NCBI RefSeq assembly: GCF_001412215.1
Contig: NZ_LLWP01000011.1
Location: forward strand, 97,900 to 161,899
DNA length: 64,000 nucleotides
Reading direction: 5' to 3'
Origin: Pedobacter sp. Hv1
Lineage (GTDB): Bacteria; Bacteroidota; Bacteroidia; Sphingobacteriales; Sphingobacteriaceae
Both the position numbers and the translations under genes were made by a program. The notes under the pieces were generated by a model. That model was not told the origin of the DNA. It saw only the letters and a program-made list of their open reading frames with translations, and ran no database searches. Positions within the stretch are counted from its first letter, which is position 1; every line of letters starts with the position of its first letter. Shown here in pieces: positions 44,230 through 52,713 of this stretch.

Positions 44230-44611
44230 AACTAAAAGAGTAATGCTGATTGATGATAATGAGATTGATCTTAAAATCAACGCAAAACTGATCAGTTTAA
44301 CTAAATTATTTGAAGAAATCATCATTTGCCAATCTGGCGAAGAGGCACTTAATTATTTAAATAAGCACCTTCAGAACGAAAATAAATTACCCACTTTTAT
44401 CTTATTGGATATACAGATGCCAGAAATGGATGGTTTTGAATTTCTGAACCACTACAAACAATTTTCAAGATCTTTTACCGATACCTGCCCTGTTGCTATG
44501 CTATCATCCACTTTAGATTTTGGGGATATCCAAAGAGCAGAGGCAAATCCTTATGTAATTAAACTTTTAAAAAAGCCATTTTCGCCAAAAGAACTTTTGG
44601 CCTTACTTTAA
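44219..44611 (+). CDS. Stand-alone receiver protein
   Basis: About 130 residues from MQSKTKRVMLIDDNEIDL; the frame's earlier ATG at 44180 would lie deeper in the kinase gene and adds non-receiver sequence. D12, D13, the phospho-acceptor D64 (FILLDIQMPEMDGFEF) and KLLKKPF are present, with no output domain. It closes the signalling operon, overlapping the hybrid gene by 11 bases. It probably shuttles phosphate or acts by protein binding. Confidence 0.92.
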   Translation: MQSKTKRVMLIDDNEIDLKINAKLISLTKLFEEIIICQSGEEALNYLNKHLQNENKLPTFILLDIQMPEMDGFEFLNHYKQFSRSFTDTCPVAMLSSTLDFGDIQRAEANPYVIKLLKKPFSPKELLALL

Positions 44612-44657
44612 AATAGACCAATACTCTTCTTTATCGACTATATAAAAATATGATCAC

Positions 44658-44697
44658 AAAAAAGCCGCTCTGAAATTAATCAGAGCGGCTTTTTTTA
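44658..44697. terminator. Bidirectional intrinsic terminator
   Basis: AAAAAAGCCGCTCTGA (44658-44673) and its exact complement at 44680-44695 are separated by 6 bases and flanked by A- and T-runs. It ends the signalling operon from the left and the outer-membrane barrel gene from the right. Confidence 0.95.
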
Positions 44698-44711
44698 TTT
44701 AAGGTTTACGC

Positions 44712-45227
44712 TTACAATTTAAAACCGTAAGCCAAACGTAGGCCAAAATAACCTGTATTTACGCTATTTTTAGATAAACCTTCATATTTGGCACCTAAAT
44801 CTAAACCATTACTCCATGAGTAACCAATTGCTGGCGAATACACAAACGAAGTACCACCACCAGATTGCGTAGAAAAACCAGCACCTGCCTCTGCTAAACC
44901 ATAAGCACCAGAGCCAGAATCGTTAAAGAAATACTTTAAACCAACTTTAGCTGGGATATAGCCAAAATCTGCATAATCAATACCTGTATTGCCAATTTCT
45001 TTTCCCATTAATCGGGTATAACCAGCTGTAATCGGAACTGATAATTGTTTGTCTATATCAAATTGATAGCGAAGATCAGCTCCAATAGCAAAATTATAAG
45101 CATCACTTGTAGGGACACCCACATTAACACCTACTCCTAATTTTGGAGATTGAGCATTCGCATTTGTAGAGAAGAATAAAGCTACTGCAGCTACTGCAGT
45201 GGCTAAAAATTTAGTAGATCTTTTCAT
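44712..45227 (-). CDS. Outer-membrane beta-barrel protein
   Basis: A 171-residue protein with signal peptide (MKRSTKFLATAVAAVALFFSTNANA). The mature part is a small barrel of alternating strands (LGVGVNVGVPTSDAYNFAIG, LSVPITAGYTRLMG) and ends in FGLRLAYGFKL with an aromatic/hydrophobic last strand, as needed for BAM insertion. It resembles OmpW/PorT-type eight-strand barrels. The substrate or role is unknown. It has a 275-base upstream gap with no gene; the promoter was not clearly recognised. Confidence 0.88.
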   Translation of the reverse strand: MKRSTKFLATAVAAVALFFSTNANAQSPKLGVGVNVGVPTSDAYNFAIGADLRYQFDIDKQLSVPITAGYTRLMGKEIGNTGIDYADFGYIPAKVGLKYFFNDSGSGAYGLAEAGAGFSTQSGGGTSFVYSPAIGYSWSNGLDLGAKYEGLSKNSVNTGYFGLRLAYGFKL

Positions 45228-45502
45228 TTTATTTTTACTTTGTTAAATTCATAACTATAGGCTTTATTACCTAATGTATGTGTTTAAACAAATTGTATGC
45301 CACAAGGTTCTTACCAAATGTCAATATTTGATAATTACCTAGCATTTAAGGAGCTACAAAACCCTCAAAAAATCCAATTTACACTGGTATTACAATTCTG
45401 TTGCACAAAAAATTGAGCTGTAGCATTTGGCAGAAACCGAACCATCTGCCTCAATAAGGAAACATAGCGAGTTGAATAATTTAATAATTTCGTTATAGTT
45501 AA

Positions 45503-46627
45503 TTATTTGTTCGTTATAATTAAATGTTTAACTGCTCTGTTATTTCTGCCCCTCACGTTGTAGGTATAACTCTTATCGAAGGTTAACATTTTCACTTTAG
45601 GATGTGTATATATTTTACGAATAAATTCTGTTTCTTTAATAATCACCATCCATTGTGCCTTGGTTTGAATTAAAAAAGAAGCTAAACGCTGCTGATCGTT
45701 TTGTGTAAATGCACTTTGGTCGTATTCAGAAAACTCACTGTCATAGGGTGGGTCTAAAAAGATAAAATCTTTGGCTTTTAAATCAATCTGCGAAAGGAAA
45801 GCTTCAAAATCTAAATTAAACAATGCTGTTTGTTCAAACAATGTAGTTACTCCATCTCTAAAAATTTTGCCTGCCTTATGGCGGAACTTTCTGCTGTTGT
45901 AGGCAATACCTCCATAAGGGATATTAAATTCGCCCTTGGCATTGAACCTAAACATAGATCCATAACAAAATTCTCTTACAAAATACCAGTTGGCAGCTGC
46001 CTTTGCCGGTTGCAGTACTATAGTTTGTTTGTATTGTTGATTGAGTAATTTTCTAAAAAAAAGATAAACCCCACTCCTAATCCCAGTTTCGAAATGAGAT
46101 TCCAGTTCTGCAGTATTAAATTTTCTGGTTTCCTTTTTACAGATATTTTTGATACGCCTGGCTTTATCAAAGATACTGCCCAGAAATATTTTTTTGAATA
46201 AGGCAATATCAATCACAAAATCTTCTCGATTAAACAACAAGCTCGATTTTAAAACTAGCGTATATTGTTTCAGTAAAATTTCTTTCAGCTCTGCTTCACT
46301 TTTGGTGTCCTGAATATATTTTTTAAATACTGCCAAACATTTACTCCATAATTTCTCATTAATCGTTTGGAGCTCTTCCCAAGCATCAACATATTTATAA
46401 AGTTCGCTCTTAAATTCGGGCTGACCAATCTGTCTGTAAAAATTAATCAGATCGGTACTTTTATCGTTAATGAAAGATTTTCCTTTGGGCTGCAATGCAA
46501 AAAACACACCCCCACCACCAAAAAATGGTTCAATGTATCTATCAAATTTTGGAATGTGATTGGCAAATGAGGCAAATTCATCGTACTTTCCCCCCGTCCA
46601 TTTTACAATTGGCCTCAACTTTTTGTT
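45503..46627 (-). CDS. D12-class DNA adenine N6-methyltransferase (Dam-like)
   Basis: About 374 residues from MNKKLRPIVKWTGGKYDEF; a start ten codons earlier is less typical. The SAM motif is EPFFGGGGVFFAL and the catalytic motif is D292-P-P-Y295 (FIFLDPPYDSEF). Between them lies a longer-than-usual recognition region (about 110-260). No restriction endonuclease, specificity subunit or phage gene is adjacent, so it is an orphan methylase. The recognition site is unknown. It lies about 75 bases after miaA in the same direction. Confidence 0.92.
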   Translation of the reverse strand, partial: NKKLRPIVKWTGGKYDEFASFANHIPKFDRYIEPFFGGGGVFFALQPKGKSFINDKSTDLINFYRQIGQPEFKSELYKYVDAWEELQTINEKLWSKCLAVFKKYIQDTKSEAELKEILLKQYTLVLKSSLLFNREDFVIDIALFKKIFLGSIFDKARRIKNICKKETRKFNTAELESHFETGIRSGVYLFFRKLLNQQYKQTIVLQPAKAAANWYFVREFCYGSMFRFNAKGEFNIPYGGIAYNSRKFRHKAGKIFRDGVTTLFEQTALFNLDFEAFLSQIDLKAKDFIFLDPPYDSEFSEYDQSAFTQNDQQRLASFLIQTKAQWMVIIKETEFIRKIYTHPKVKMLTFDKSYTYNVRGRNNRAVKHLIITNK

Positions 46628-46700
46628 CATTAATTTTGATGTTTTAATAGTCTGCATGAGTTCGCCCTAATGCTCGATTATTTACACAACGAATATGCGA

Positions 46701-47627
46701 TTATTTTAAATCAATTTTATGTTCGATCAGCTGAATTGCATTTTCTTTTAAATGCGGATCATCGGCAAGCAGCCAATTGATCTTTATGCCATCTTTCTCC
46801 ATTTTTCTAAAAAAAGTCATCTGTCGTTTGGCAAATTGACAAATAGCGATCCCTAGGCGTTCTCTAAGCGTTGTAAAATCCATTTCATTAGCCAGATAAG
46901 CTGCAATAAACTTATATTCCAATCCGTAAAAAATTAACATTTCTGCACTAATTCCATTTGCCATTAAAGCACTAACTTCTTCAATAAGTCCATTTTTTAG
47001 CCTGTGGTCTAATCTTTCAATTATTTTGCTCCTTCTGGTATCTACATCGGTATAAAGACCAATAACAAGTGGTTCGATCTCTGGCCTTTCTATCTTTTCT
47101 AGGCTATTTTGACTTAAATAAGCCGCTATTTCTATCGCTCTGATCAATCTTTTAGCAGAAGAATAATCAGCATGTTTCCGTAGGTCTTCTGCATAAGTAT
47201 TTAATTTTTCGCTTAACTGTTCTTTGGTAAAGCCCTGCAATTGCAAGCGCAAATCTTCATTCACCGGAATAGCCGTCAGTTCGTGGTTTTGTAAAACACT
47301 ATGGATGTACATTCCTGTGCCGCCACAAAGAATTGGGAGTTTATCTATAGCCCGAATGGTTTGATAAGCTTCGTAAAAATCTTCTTTAAAGGCATTCACC
47401 TGATATTTTTCTCCAGCAGCTTTGATATTGATGAGGTGATACGGTATCTGTTGATCACCAAGCTGGTATTCATTCAGATCTTTTCCGGTACCAATATCCA
47501 TATCTTTAAAAACCTGTCTGCTATCTGCACTAATTACCTCTCCATTCAATTGAGCGGCTAGTGCAACAGCCAATTTGGTTTTACCTGCTGCTGTTGGGCC
47601 AAGTATTACAATTAAAGGGTTAGACAT
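46701..47627 (-). CDS. miaA: tRNA dimethylallyltransferase
   Basis: A 308-residue enzyme adding a dimethylallyl group to A37 of tRNAs reading UNN codons. The P-loop is GPTAAGKT (residues 10-17). The family motif EVISADSRQVFKDMDIGTGK follows, then PILCGGTGMYI. It is full length. Its ATG comes 1 base after the stop of the homing-endonuclease-like gene, so the two share a transcript. Confidence 0.95.
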   Translation of the reverse strand: MSNPLIVILGPTAAGKTKLAVALAAQLNGEVISADSRQVFKDMDIGTGKDLNEYQLGDQQIPYHLINIKAAGEKYQVNAFKEDFYEAYQTIRAIDKLPILCGGTGMYIHSVLQNHELTAIPVNEDLRLQLQGFTKEQLSEKLNTYAEDLRKHADYSSAKRLIRAIEIAAYLSQNSLEKIERPEIEPLVIGLYTDVDTRRSKIIERLDHRLKNGLIEEVSALMANGISAEMLIFYGLEYKFIAAYLANEMDFTTLRERLGIAICQFAKRQMTFFRKMEKDGIKINWLLADDPHLKENAIQLIEHKIDLK

Positions 47628-47628
47628 T

Positions 47629-48471
47629 TTAAAAATATAGGTGATACTTTAGGTTTCCGGTATTGAAAAGTTTGACATAGCCATTCTCTGCCAAGAAATC
47701 ATCCAAATTTAAAACATTTTGAGCTTCAAAAGCGGTCAATATGTTTTTTGGTAGTCGATGTTTAAAATAACGTATTAAAGTGGTAGTGTTTACATACAAA
47801 ATTCCTGGTTCGGTTAGCTCGCTCAGGTTAAATCCAAGTTTATCATAACCTTTACCTAAAGACCAATCTCTGTCTGCATAGGTCATGAGGTCGTTGATTT
47901 TAATTTGTTTGCTAAAATGTTTGATCAATTTACTTAGCCCACCCACTATGGTCAATCCATCTTTTGAGGCAAAGCGAACCAACTCTGCCGATTGATAGTC
48001 GGCACCTTTGCTTTTCATTGGTCTGGTATCGCTAAAACTGGCTACAGCAATCAAATCTCCGTCAGCAACCAAACCATAACTATATTTTGCCTTGACGTAA
48101 CCTTGGAGGTGATAGGTATTGAAGAAATTTAAGGTCTGCTTTTGATCAACTGTTTCAATCTTGGCTTTTCTTCCATGGAAACTTTTATTTAACCCCAGAA
48201 AAGATCGAAAACGGCTCAACACCTGTTCTCTTCTTGAGAGCCAAACATCTTCCCAGAGATGCACCAAATGCACCCCTTGCTTTTGAAACCTTTCTTGTAG
48301 GGCAATAAGTTCTGCTGGTGTAAAATGATGAACTATAGAAATGAGATGGACAAAAAAATGTTCATTACAGGCAATAATGGCATAAGGTTCGGCAGGTAAC
48401 ATCTGCACCTGATGATTAAAATCTTGTACAGTTAAAAAAACATCTTCTTGCCAAAAAGGATTTAAACCCAC
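47629..48471 (-). CDS. Protein related to phage/homing-endonuclease accessory domains
   Basis: A 280-residue protein. The segment VHLVHLWEDVWLSRREQVLSR (about 90-110) looks like the end of a Vsr-fold nuclease. The next part has patterns recurring in phage homing-endonuclease proteins: RKAKIETVD, FFNTYHLQGYVKAKYSYGL, AELVRFASKDGLTIVGGLSK and YADRDWSLGKGYDKLGF. The relation rests on remembered patterns, not a search. The N-terminal third is unlike a complete Vsr domain, so catalytic activity may be lost. It overlaps the DUF1801 gene by 10 bases and leads into miaA by 1 base, a stable chromosomal setting. Confidence 0.72.
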   Translation of the reverse strand: MGLNPFWQEDVFLTVQDFNHQVQMLPAEPYAIIACNEHFFVHLISIVHHFTPAELIALQERFQKQGVHLVHLWEDVWLSRREQVLSRFRSFLGLNKSFHGRKAKIETVDQKQTLNFFNTYHLQGYVKAKYSYGLVADGDLIAVASFSDTRPMKSKGADYQSAELVRFASKDGLTIVGGLSKLIKHFSKQIKINDLMTYADRDWSLGKGYDKLGFNLSELTEPGILYVNTTTLIRYFKHRLPKNILTAFEAQNVLNLDDFLAENGYVKLFNTGNLKYHLYF

Positions 48472-48839
48472 CCTTTTTGCTTATAAAATGTAAAAGTTAC
48501 CGCAAGTGCCTCATCAATTTGAGCCATTAAGGTATCATCCATCCTTTTGATGTTAAAACATGATTTGCCTTTTAACAGCTTCAATAGATCTGGATGGAGC
48601 ATTGCTTTCAGTTCTGGTTCGATATACAAAGACATCAAATAAAAACCTACATAGCCTTTAAGTATTTTCACGCTCGTAAAATACATCGGTGCTTCTTTCC
48701 TTCCCTCAAATGACACCTTTCTTTCACTCCACAGCTCATAATTTGTTTCGCTGTTAACCAGCGCTGTAAATCCATTAGCAGTATAAGGCTGAAGGCCTGC
48801 CCTAATGGTTTGAAATATCTCTACAAAATCTGTCTTCAT
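48462..48839 (-). CDS. DUF1801 family protein
   Basis: A 125-residue protein with the family features MYFTSVKILKGYVGFYLMSLY and LLKGKSCFNIKRMDD, ending FTFYKQKGW. DUF1801 (YdhG-like) proteins are small alpha/beta proteins with no proven role, possibly iron-related in some lineages. There is no signal peptide. It is the first gene of the DUF1801 / homing-endonuclease-like / miaA / methylase series. Confidence 0.85.
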   Translation of the reverse strand: MKTDFVEIFQTIRAGLQPYTANGFTALVNSETNYELWSERKVSFEGRKEAPMYFTSVKILKGYVGFYLMSLYIEPELKAMLHPDLLKLLKGKSCFNIKRMDDTLMAQIDEALAVTFTFYKQKGWV

Positions 48840-48907
48840 AGCTGATCGTTTTTATGGTGTTTTTTTTAACAACACTAATTTAACACCAATTGTTCATTTA
48901 AACGAAA

Positions 48908-50002
48908 TTATAAATTTAACCACCATTTATAGGTCGGATTATTTTCTCCTAAAGTAAAAGATTCGCCCAATTGCGGAGTTACTATTGGCAATTTAAGCTC
49001 TTCCGCTTTTTTCACTACAAGTTTAATCGGTTCATCCCAGTCATGTAAGGCCAACTTATATTTGCCCCAATGTACCGGCATAAACACTTTTGCATTCAGG
49101 TCTATGCTAGCTTGTGCAACCTGCTCCGGAAACATATGGATCCACGGCCACATTTTATTGTATTGTCCACATTCTAAAATGGCCAGATCAAATGGTCCGT
49201 AGGTAGCACCTATGGTTTTAAAATGTGCATCATAACCAGAATCGCCACCGAGATAAATGTTGTTGTTTTTTGTTTTAAGCACAAATGAAGACCATAAAGT
49301 TTGGTTCCTTTTAAATAACCTACCCGAAAAATGTCTTGCAGGTGCTGCCGTAAAACTGGTACTTGGCAAAGGCGATGTTTGTTCGCCCCAGGCCAGTTCG
49401 GTAATTTGGCTTGGTTTTACCCCCCAATGTTCCAAATGTGCACCAACCCCTAAAGAAGTAATGAAATGAGTAGTCTGATCTTTCAATGCTAAAATTGAAG
49501 CATAATCTAAATGGTCGTAATGATCGTGCGTAATTAAAATAACATCTAGTTTTGGAAAATCTTTTGGTGCAATAAAATCAGTTCCTGCAAACCTTTTGGT
49601 ACCCATAAATTGGAAAGGTGAAGTTCTTTCGCTAAATACAGGATCTACCAAAATATTCTTTCCATCTACCTGAATAAGATAAGACGAATGCCCAAACCAA
49701 GTTATTTTTAGTTTTTCAGAACGATTAAAATCAGGTGTAACATGAGGCAGTGCTTTTTTGGGCGAACCATTTTCATTCCCCTCAATCATCTTTTTGATCA
49801 TTTGCCAATAAGAAACATCATCTGGCTTGGTGGGCGTTAGCGATTGATTTTTAATTTCTCCATCTTGGTACATGGCCAGATTTTTAATTTTCTCTAGCCT
49901 TTTTCCATTGGGATGTTTTCCAAAAACAGGAAGGTTTAAGATGTAAATGACAATTAAAACAATGACAACAAGAATTACTGCCCAGGAATAGTTCATCTTC
50001 AA
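48908..50002 (-). CDS. Metallo-beta-lactamase-fold hydrolase, NAPE-PLD/UlaG-like
   Basis: A 364-residue protein anchored by one N-terminal membrane helix (AVILVVIVLIVIYILNLPVF). The zinc motif is LITHDHYDHLDYAS. Further ligands are the histidine of APARHFSGRLF, the aspartate of YLGGDSGYD and the late PVHWGKYKLALHDWDEP. The stretch ILVDPVFSERTSPFQFMGTKRF (its 20-residue core) is typical of N-acyl-phosphatidylethanolamine phospholipase D relatives. A lipid phosphodiester substrate at the membrane is plausible but unproven. It is monocistronic. Confidence 0.88.
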   Translation of the reverse strand: MKMNYSWAVILVVIVLIVIYILNLPVFGKHPNGKRLEKIKNLAMYQDGEIKNQSLTPTKPDDVSYWQMIKKMIEGNENGSPKKALPHVTPDFNRSEKLKITWFGHSSYLIQVDGKNILVDPVFSERTSPFQFMGTKRFAGTDFIAPKDFPKLDVILITHDHYDHLDYASILALKDQTTHFITSLGVGAHLEHWGVKPSQITELAWGEQTSPLPSTSFTAAPARHFSGRLFKRNQTLWSSFVLKTKNNNIYLGGDSGYDAHFKTIGATYGPFDLAILECGQYNKMWPWIHMFPEQVAQASIDLNAKVFMPVHWGKYKLALHDWDEPIKLVVKKAEELKLPIVTPQLGESFTLGENNPTYKWWLNL

Positions 50003-50101
50003 AACAATTTAAGCCACAATGATAGACACAATTTCATTAGCCTACAATTAAACCAACTCTAAAACCTATTCAAATGCTATAATTTGACATTTGACAGGTA
50101 C

Positions 50102-50139
50102 AAAAAAGCCCAGACAATGGTAATTGCCTGGGCTTTTTT
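50102..50139 (-). terminator. Terminator of the glycine-zipper lipoprotein gene
   Basis: AAAAAAGCCCAG (50102-50113) pairs with CTGGGCTTTTTT (50128-50139). On the minus strand the T-run follows directly, about 20 bases after the stop at 50158. Confidence 0.88.
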
Positions 50140-50157
50140 ATTTATCATAACGAGTAC

Positions 50158-50622
50158 TTAGTTTTTCTTTTGTACCCTACCGCTTTTTCTATCTTCTGCT
50201 CTACCAATGGCGTAACCAGCACCTGCACCTGCTAAACCACCAATAATAGCACCCCTACCATCTTTTTTATCAATTAATATACCGCCCAATGCCCCAACTC
50301 CAGCACCTATTGCAGTACCTTTGGCAGCATCGCTCCAACCTTTTTTCTTGTTAGTAGTAGTTGTTCCTCCAGAATAGGTAGTTTTAGAACCACTAGAAGT
50401 ATATACCGTATTGGCACGTCTGGCGGCGGCTAATTCTGCCTGATGTTTTTCTTCAACCAACCTTTGTTTCTCTGCAACTTCTGCCCTTTTAAAACTGTCT
50501 AATTTTAAACTGTCTTTAACAGCAATTATAGCTTGTTGTTTTGCCAAAGCCTCTTCTTTTGCTCTATTGCCACATGATGCTAAAACTGTAGCCAATGCAA
50601 CTATTGCGAATATCTTTTTCAT
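50158..50622 (-). CDS. Glycine-zipper lipoprotein
   Basis: A 154-residue protein. The lipobox is TVLASCGN (lipidated cysteine near residue 17). A charged coiled coil follows (about 20-70, EALAKQQAIIAVKDSLKL), then a Ser/Thr-rich linker (SSGSKTTYSGGTTTTNKKK). A glycine-zipper membrane hairpin completes it (GTAIGAGVGALGGILIDKKD, GAIIGGLAGAGAGYAIG), like Rick_17kDa/SlyB-type proteins. It is an envelope protein of unknown role. It is monocistronic. Confidence 0.88.
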   Translation of the reverse strand: MKKIFAIVALATVLASCGNRAKEEALAKQQAIIAVKDSLKLDSFKRAEVAEKQRLVEEKHQAELAAARRANTVYTSSGSKTTYSGGTTTTNKKKGWSDAAKGTAIGAGVGALGGILIDKKDGRGAIIGGLAGAGAGYAIGRAEDRKSGRVQKKN

Positions 50623-50781
50623 GTCTGTTATAGAATTTAATTAATAAGTAAATACCATAAAGAAAAAATGATGCCAAGATTGACCATTGTGGAGAATACT
50701 TTTTCTCGAGACCTTAAAGGTTGACGCTATGATTATTACACAACAACGATAAAAATCCTTTAATTTTCGCCTAAAAATGCC

Positions 50782-50789
50782 TATATTTG
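50782..50789 (+). promoter_or_regulatory. -7 promoter element for the small lysine-rich protein
   Basis: TATATTTG fits TAnnTTTG. A start near 50797 gives a leader of about 205 bases before the ATG at 51003. Confidence 0.65.
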
Positions 50790-50796
50790 CACAACG

Positions 50797-51002
50797 GAAT
50801 ATCAATATGCTATTCTCTTAAATACCTACGAAACAATTTTAACATTGTTTCAGCATTCCAATCTTTAGCAGGCCGTACCGTTGTCCTGCAGGATAAAACA
50901 GATGTCTTGATCACATTTCATCCTTAACTATTTCTAGTTAAAAACAGATCAACAACAGGTAAAACCAGAGAACAGTCGGTTTTTTAATTAATACAATTTA
51001 AT
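50797..51002 (+). promoter_or_regulatory. Long structured 5' leader
   Basis: No reading frame fits. It contains a perfect 8-bp hairpin GAAACAAT (50830-50837)/ATTGTTTC (50844-50851) and a second stem GCAGG (50868-50872)/CCTGC (50885-50889). The long leader fits post-transcriptional or cold-shock control. The remainder of 50623-50781 has no gene. Confidence 0.5.
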
Positions 51003-51188
51003 ATGGCAAAGTCTCAGGCTACTTTCATGAAAAAACAGTTAGAGAAAAATAGACAAAAGAAAAAAGAGGAAAAATTAGAACGCAAGCAAGAACGTCAACA
51101 AAACTCTACAGGTGGAGATTTGGAAAGCATGATGGCCTACGTTAATGAATTTGGAGAAATTGTTTCTACACCTCCAGAAAAAAAATAA
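51003..51188 (+). CDS. Small lysine/glutamate-rich protein (N-terminal part of Bacteroidota cold-shock proteins)
   Basis: A 61-residue protein with a highly charged helix (KKQLEKNRQKKKEEKLERKQ) followed by LESMMAYVNEFGEIVSTPPE. In other Bacteroidota, as I recall, this layout forms the N-terminal part of longer proteins that end in a cold-shock domain. Here the frame stops at TAA after PPEKK, and no cold-shock domain (KGYGFI-type motif) follows in any frame before the hairpin at 51200. It may bind RNA or the ribosome. A long leader precedes it. Confidence 0.8.
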   Translation: MAKSQATFMKKQLEKNRQKKKEEKLERKQERQQNSTGGDLESMMAYVNEFGEIVSTPPEKK

Positions 51189-51199
51189 TTGAGTATCAC

Positions 51200-51225
51200 A
51201 ACTCCCGCAATTTGAAGCGGGAGTT
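51200..51225 (+). terminator. Hairpin after the small lysine-rich gene
   Basis: AACTCCCGC (51200-51208) pairs perfectly with GCGGGAGTT (51217-51225) over an 8-base loop, 12 bases after the stop. It lacks a clear T-run, so termination may be partial. Confidence 0.55.
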
Positions 51226-51327
51226 ACCAATTCTACCCCTAAAAATCTTGACGATTTATTGGCTTTTCAGCTATGATTTAGGGTTAAAAAATGATATCTT
51301 GCCCAAAGCTAAGGAAAGTATTGATAC

Positions 51328-52713
51328 ATGAAATTAACCATTTGGGGAGCTGCTCAGCAAGTAACGGGCAGTATGCATTTATTACAATTAGATAACTACT
51401 CGATACTGATAGATTGTGGTTTAGACTACGAAAAAGGCACCTATCAAGAAGAGAATCAACATTTTCCTTTTGATCCTGCAGAGATAGATCTCGTGATCTT
51501 AACCCACGCACACATAGACCATTCTGGCAATTTACCTACCCTATTGCGCATGGGTTTTGAAGGCCAAATTTTGTGCACTTCTGCCACTGCCGATCTAGCT
51601 GAATTATTGCTCTTAGATTCTGTAAATGTATTTTTGGGCAAACAGAACAAGAAAACTAAACATAGAAAAGGACGCTCTGGACCGCAGCCACTCTATCTTC
51701 AAAAACATGTAATGGAAACCGTTGATCGGTTTGTGACCATTGCTTTTAACAAGCCTTTTAAAATAAATGGTGCTATTGAGCTCACGTTTATTGCTGTAGG
51801 CCATTTGTTAGGTGCTGCAGCGGCTGTATTAACTATTACAGAAAATGGAACCACTAAAAAAATTGCGTTTACTGGTGACATTGGCAGAAAAAACTATCCT
51901 GTTTTAATTGATCCGCAACCCCTACCACAGGTTGATTACCTCGTTTCAGAATCTACTTATGGCGGAAGGTTCCACAGTACAGATACCACTTTACAAGAAA
52001 AACTTATTCAAACCATTGAAGAAACCTGTATTAAAACTCCTGGAAGACTAATTATTCCTGCTTTTAGTATTGGCAGAACGCAATCATTGGTATTTATGCT
52101 CAATCAGATTTTTAGCAAGGGCTTGTTACCTCCGGTGCAAATCTTTGTTGATAGCCCACTTGCCAATTTTGCGACAGATGTTTACCGCAAACACCACGAT
52201 CTGGTAAGTGATGAGGCCAAGGAGTTTTACCAAACCAAAGGCGATGAATTTGAATTTGACAACCTAACTTATGTACATGATCGAAAAGAAAGTCTTTCTA
52301 TCAGCAATTATTTAGAACCTTGTATCATTATCTCTTCTGCCGGAATGTTAGAAGGTGGTAGAATTCAGGATCATTTGTATTACAATATCCAAAACTACTA
52401 TTGCACCATTTTATTTATCGGTTATTGCGCAAAAGGAACCTTAGGCGATCGTTTATTGCGTGGCGACCCTATTGTACGTTTACGCAACCGCGATCTGATG
52501 GTTTATGCTGCCATTAAAAAAACTGACCTATTAAGTGGACACGGAGACCACCACGATTTAATGAATACCATTAAACAACAAGACCCTCAAAAACTTAAAA
52601 AGGTATTTTTGGTACATGGTGAGCTTAAAAACATGAATGCATTAGCCACTGCACTGAGCACAGAGTGCTATGATGTAGTTATTCCAGAAAAAGGTGAGGT
52701 AATTGAGCTTTAA
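51328..52713 (+). CDS. Metallo-beta-lactamase/beta-CASP RNA-processing enzyme
   Basis: A 461-residue exo- or endoribonuclease-like protein. The zinc motif VILTHAHIDHSGNLPTLLR is near residue 52. The second motif is KIAFTGDIGRKNYP and the beta-CASP motif A/B region is ESTYGGRFHS and IISSAGMLEGGRIQDHL. The final KKVFLVHGELKNMNALA and SGHGDHHDL give the last ligands. It is similar to archaeal CPSF-like and bacterial YsH1-type proteins. There is no signal peptide. It overlaps the convergent gene at 52710 by 4 bases. Confidence 0.92.
   Translation: MKLTIWGAAQQVTGSMHLLQLDNYSILIDCGLDYEKGTYQEENQHFPFDPAEIDLVILTHAHIDHSGNLPTLLRMGFEGQILCTSATADLAELLLLDSVNVFLGKQNKKTKHRKGRSGPQPLYLQKHVMETVDRFVTIAFNKPFKINGAIELTFIAVGHLLGAAAAVLTITENGTTKKIAFTGDIGRKNYPVLIDPQPLPQVDYLVSESTYGGRFHSTDTTLQEKLIQTIEETCIKTPGRLIIPAFSIGRTQSLVFMLNQIFSKGLLPPVQIFVDSPLANFATDVYRKHHDLVSDEAKEFYQTKGDEFEFDNLTYVHDRKESLSISNYLEPCIIISSAGMLEGGRIQDHLYYNIQNYYCTILFIGYCAKGTLGDRLLRGDPIVRLRNRDLMVYAAIKKTDLLSGHGDHHDLMNTIKQQDPQKLKKVFLVHGELKNMNALATALSTECYDVVIPEKGEVIEL

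Noticed and set aside
44658..44697. Small RNA gene between the receiver and the outer-membrane protein genes
   Set aside because: The hairpin with A and T runs on both sides between converging genes is fully explained as a two-way terminator.
45503..48839. Restriction-modification or phage island built from the methylase and the homing-endonuclease-like gene
   Set aside because: miaA stands between them in the same operon, there is no integrase, phage structural gene or complete nuclease, and base composition is like the surroundings.
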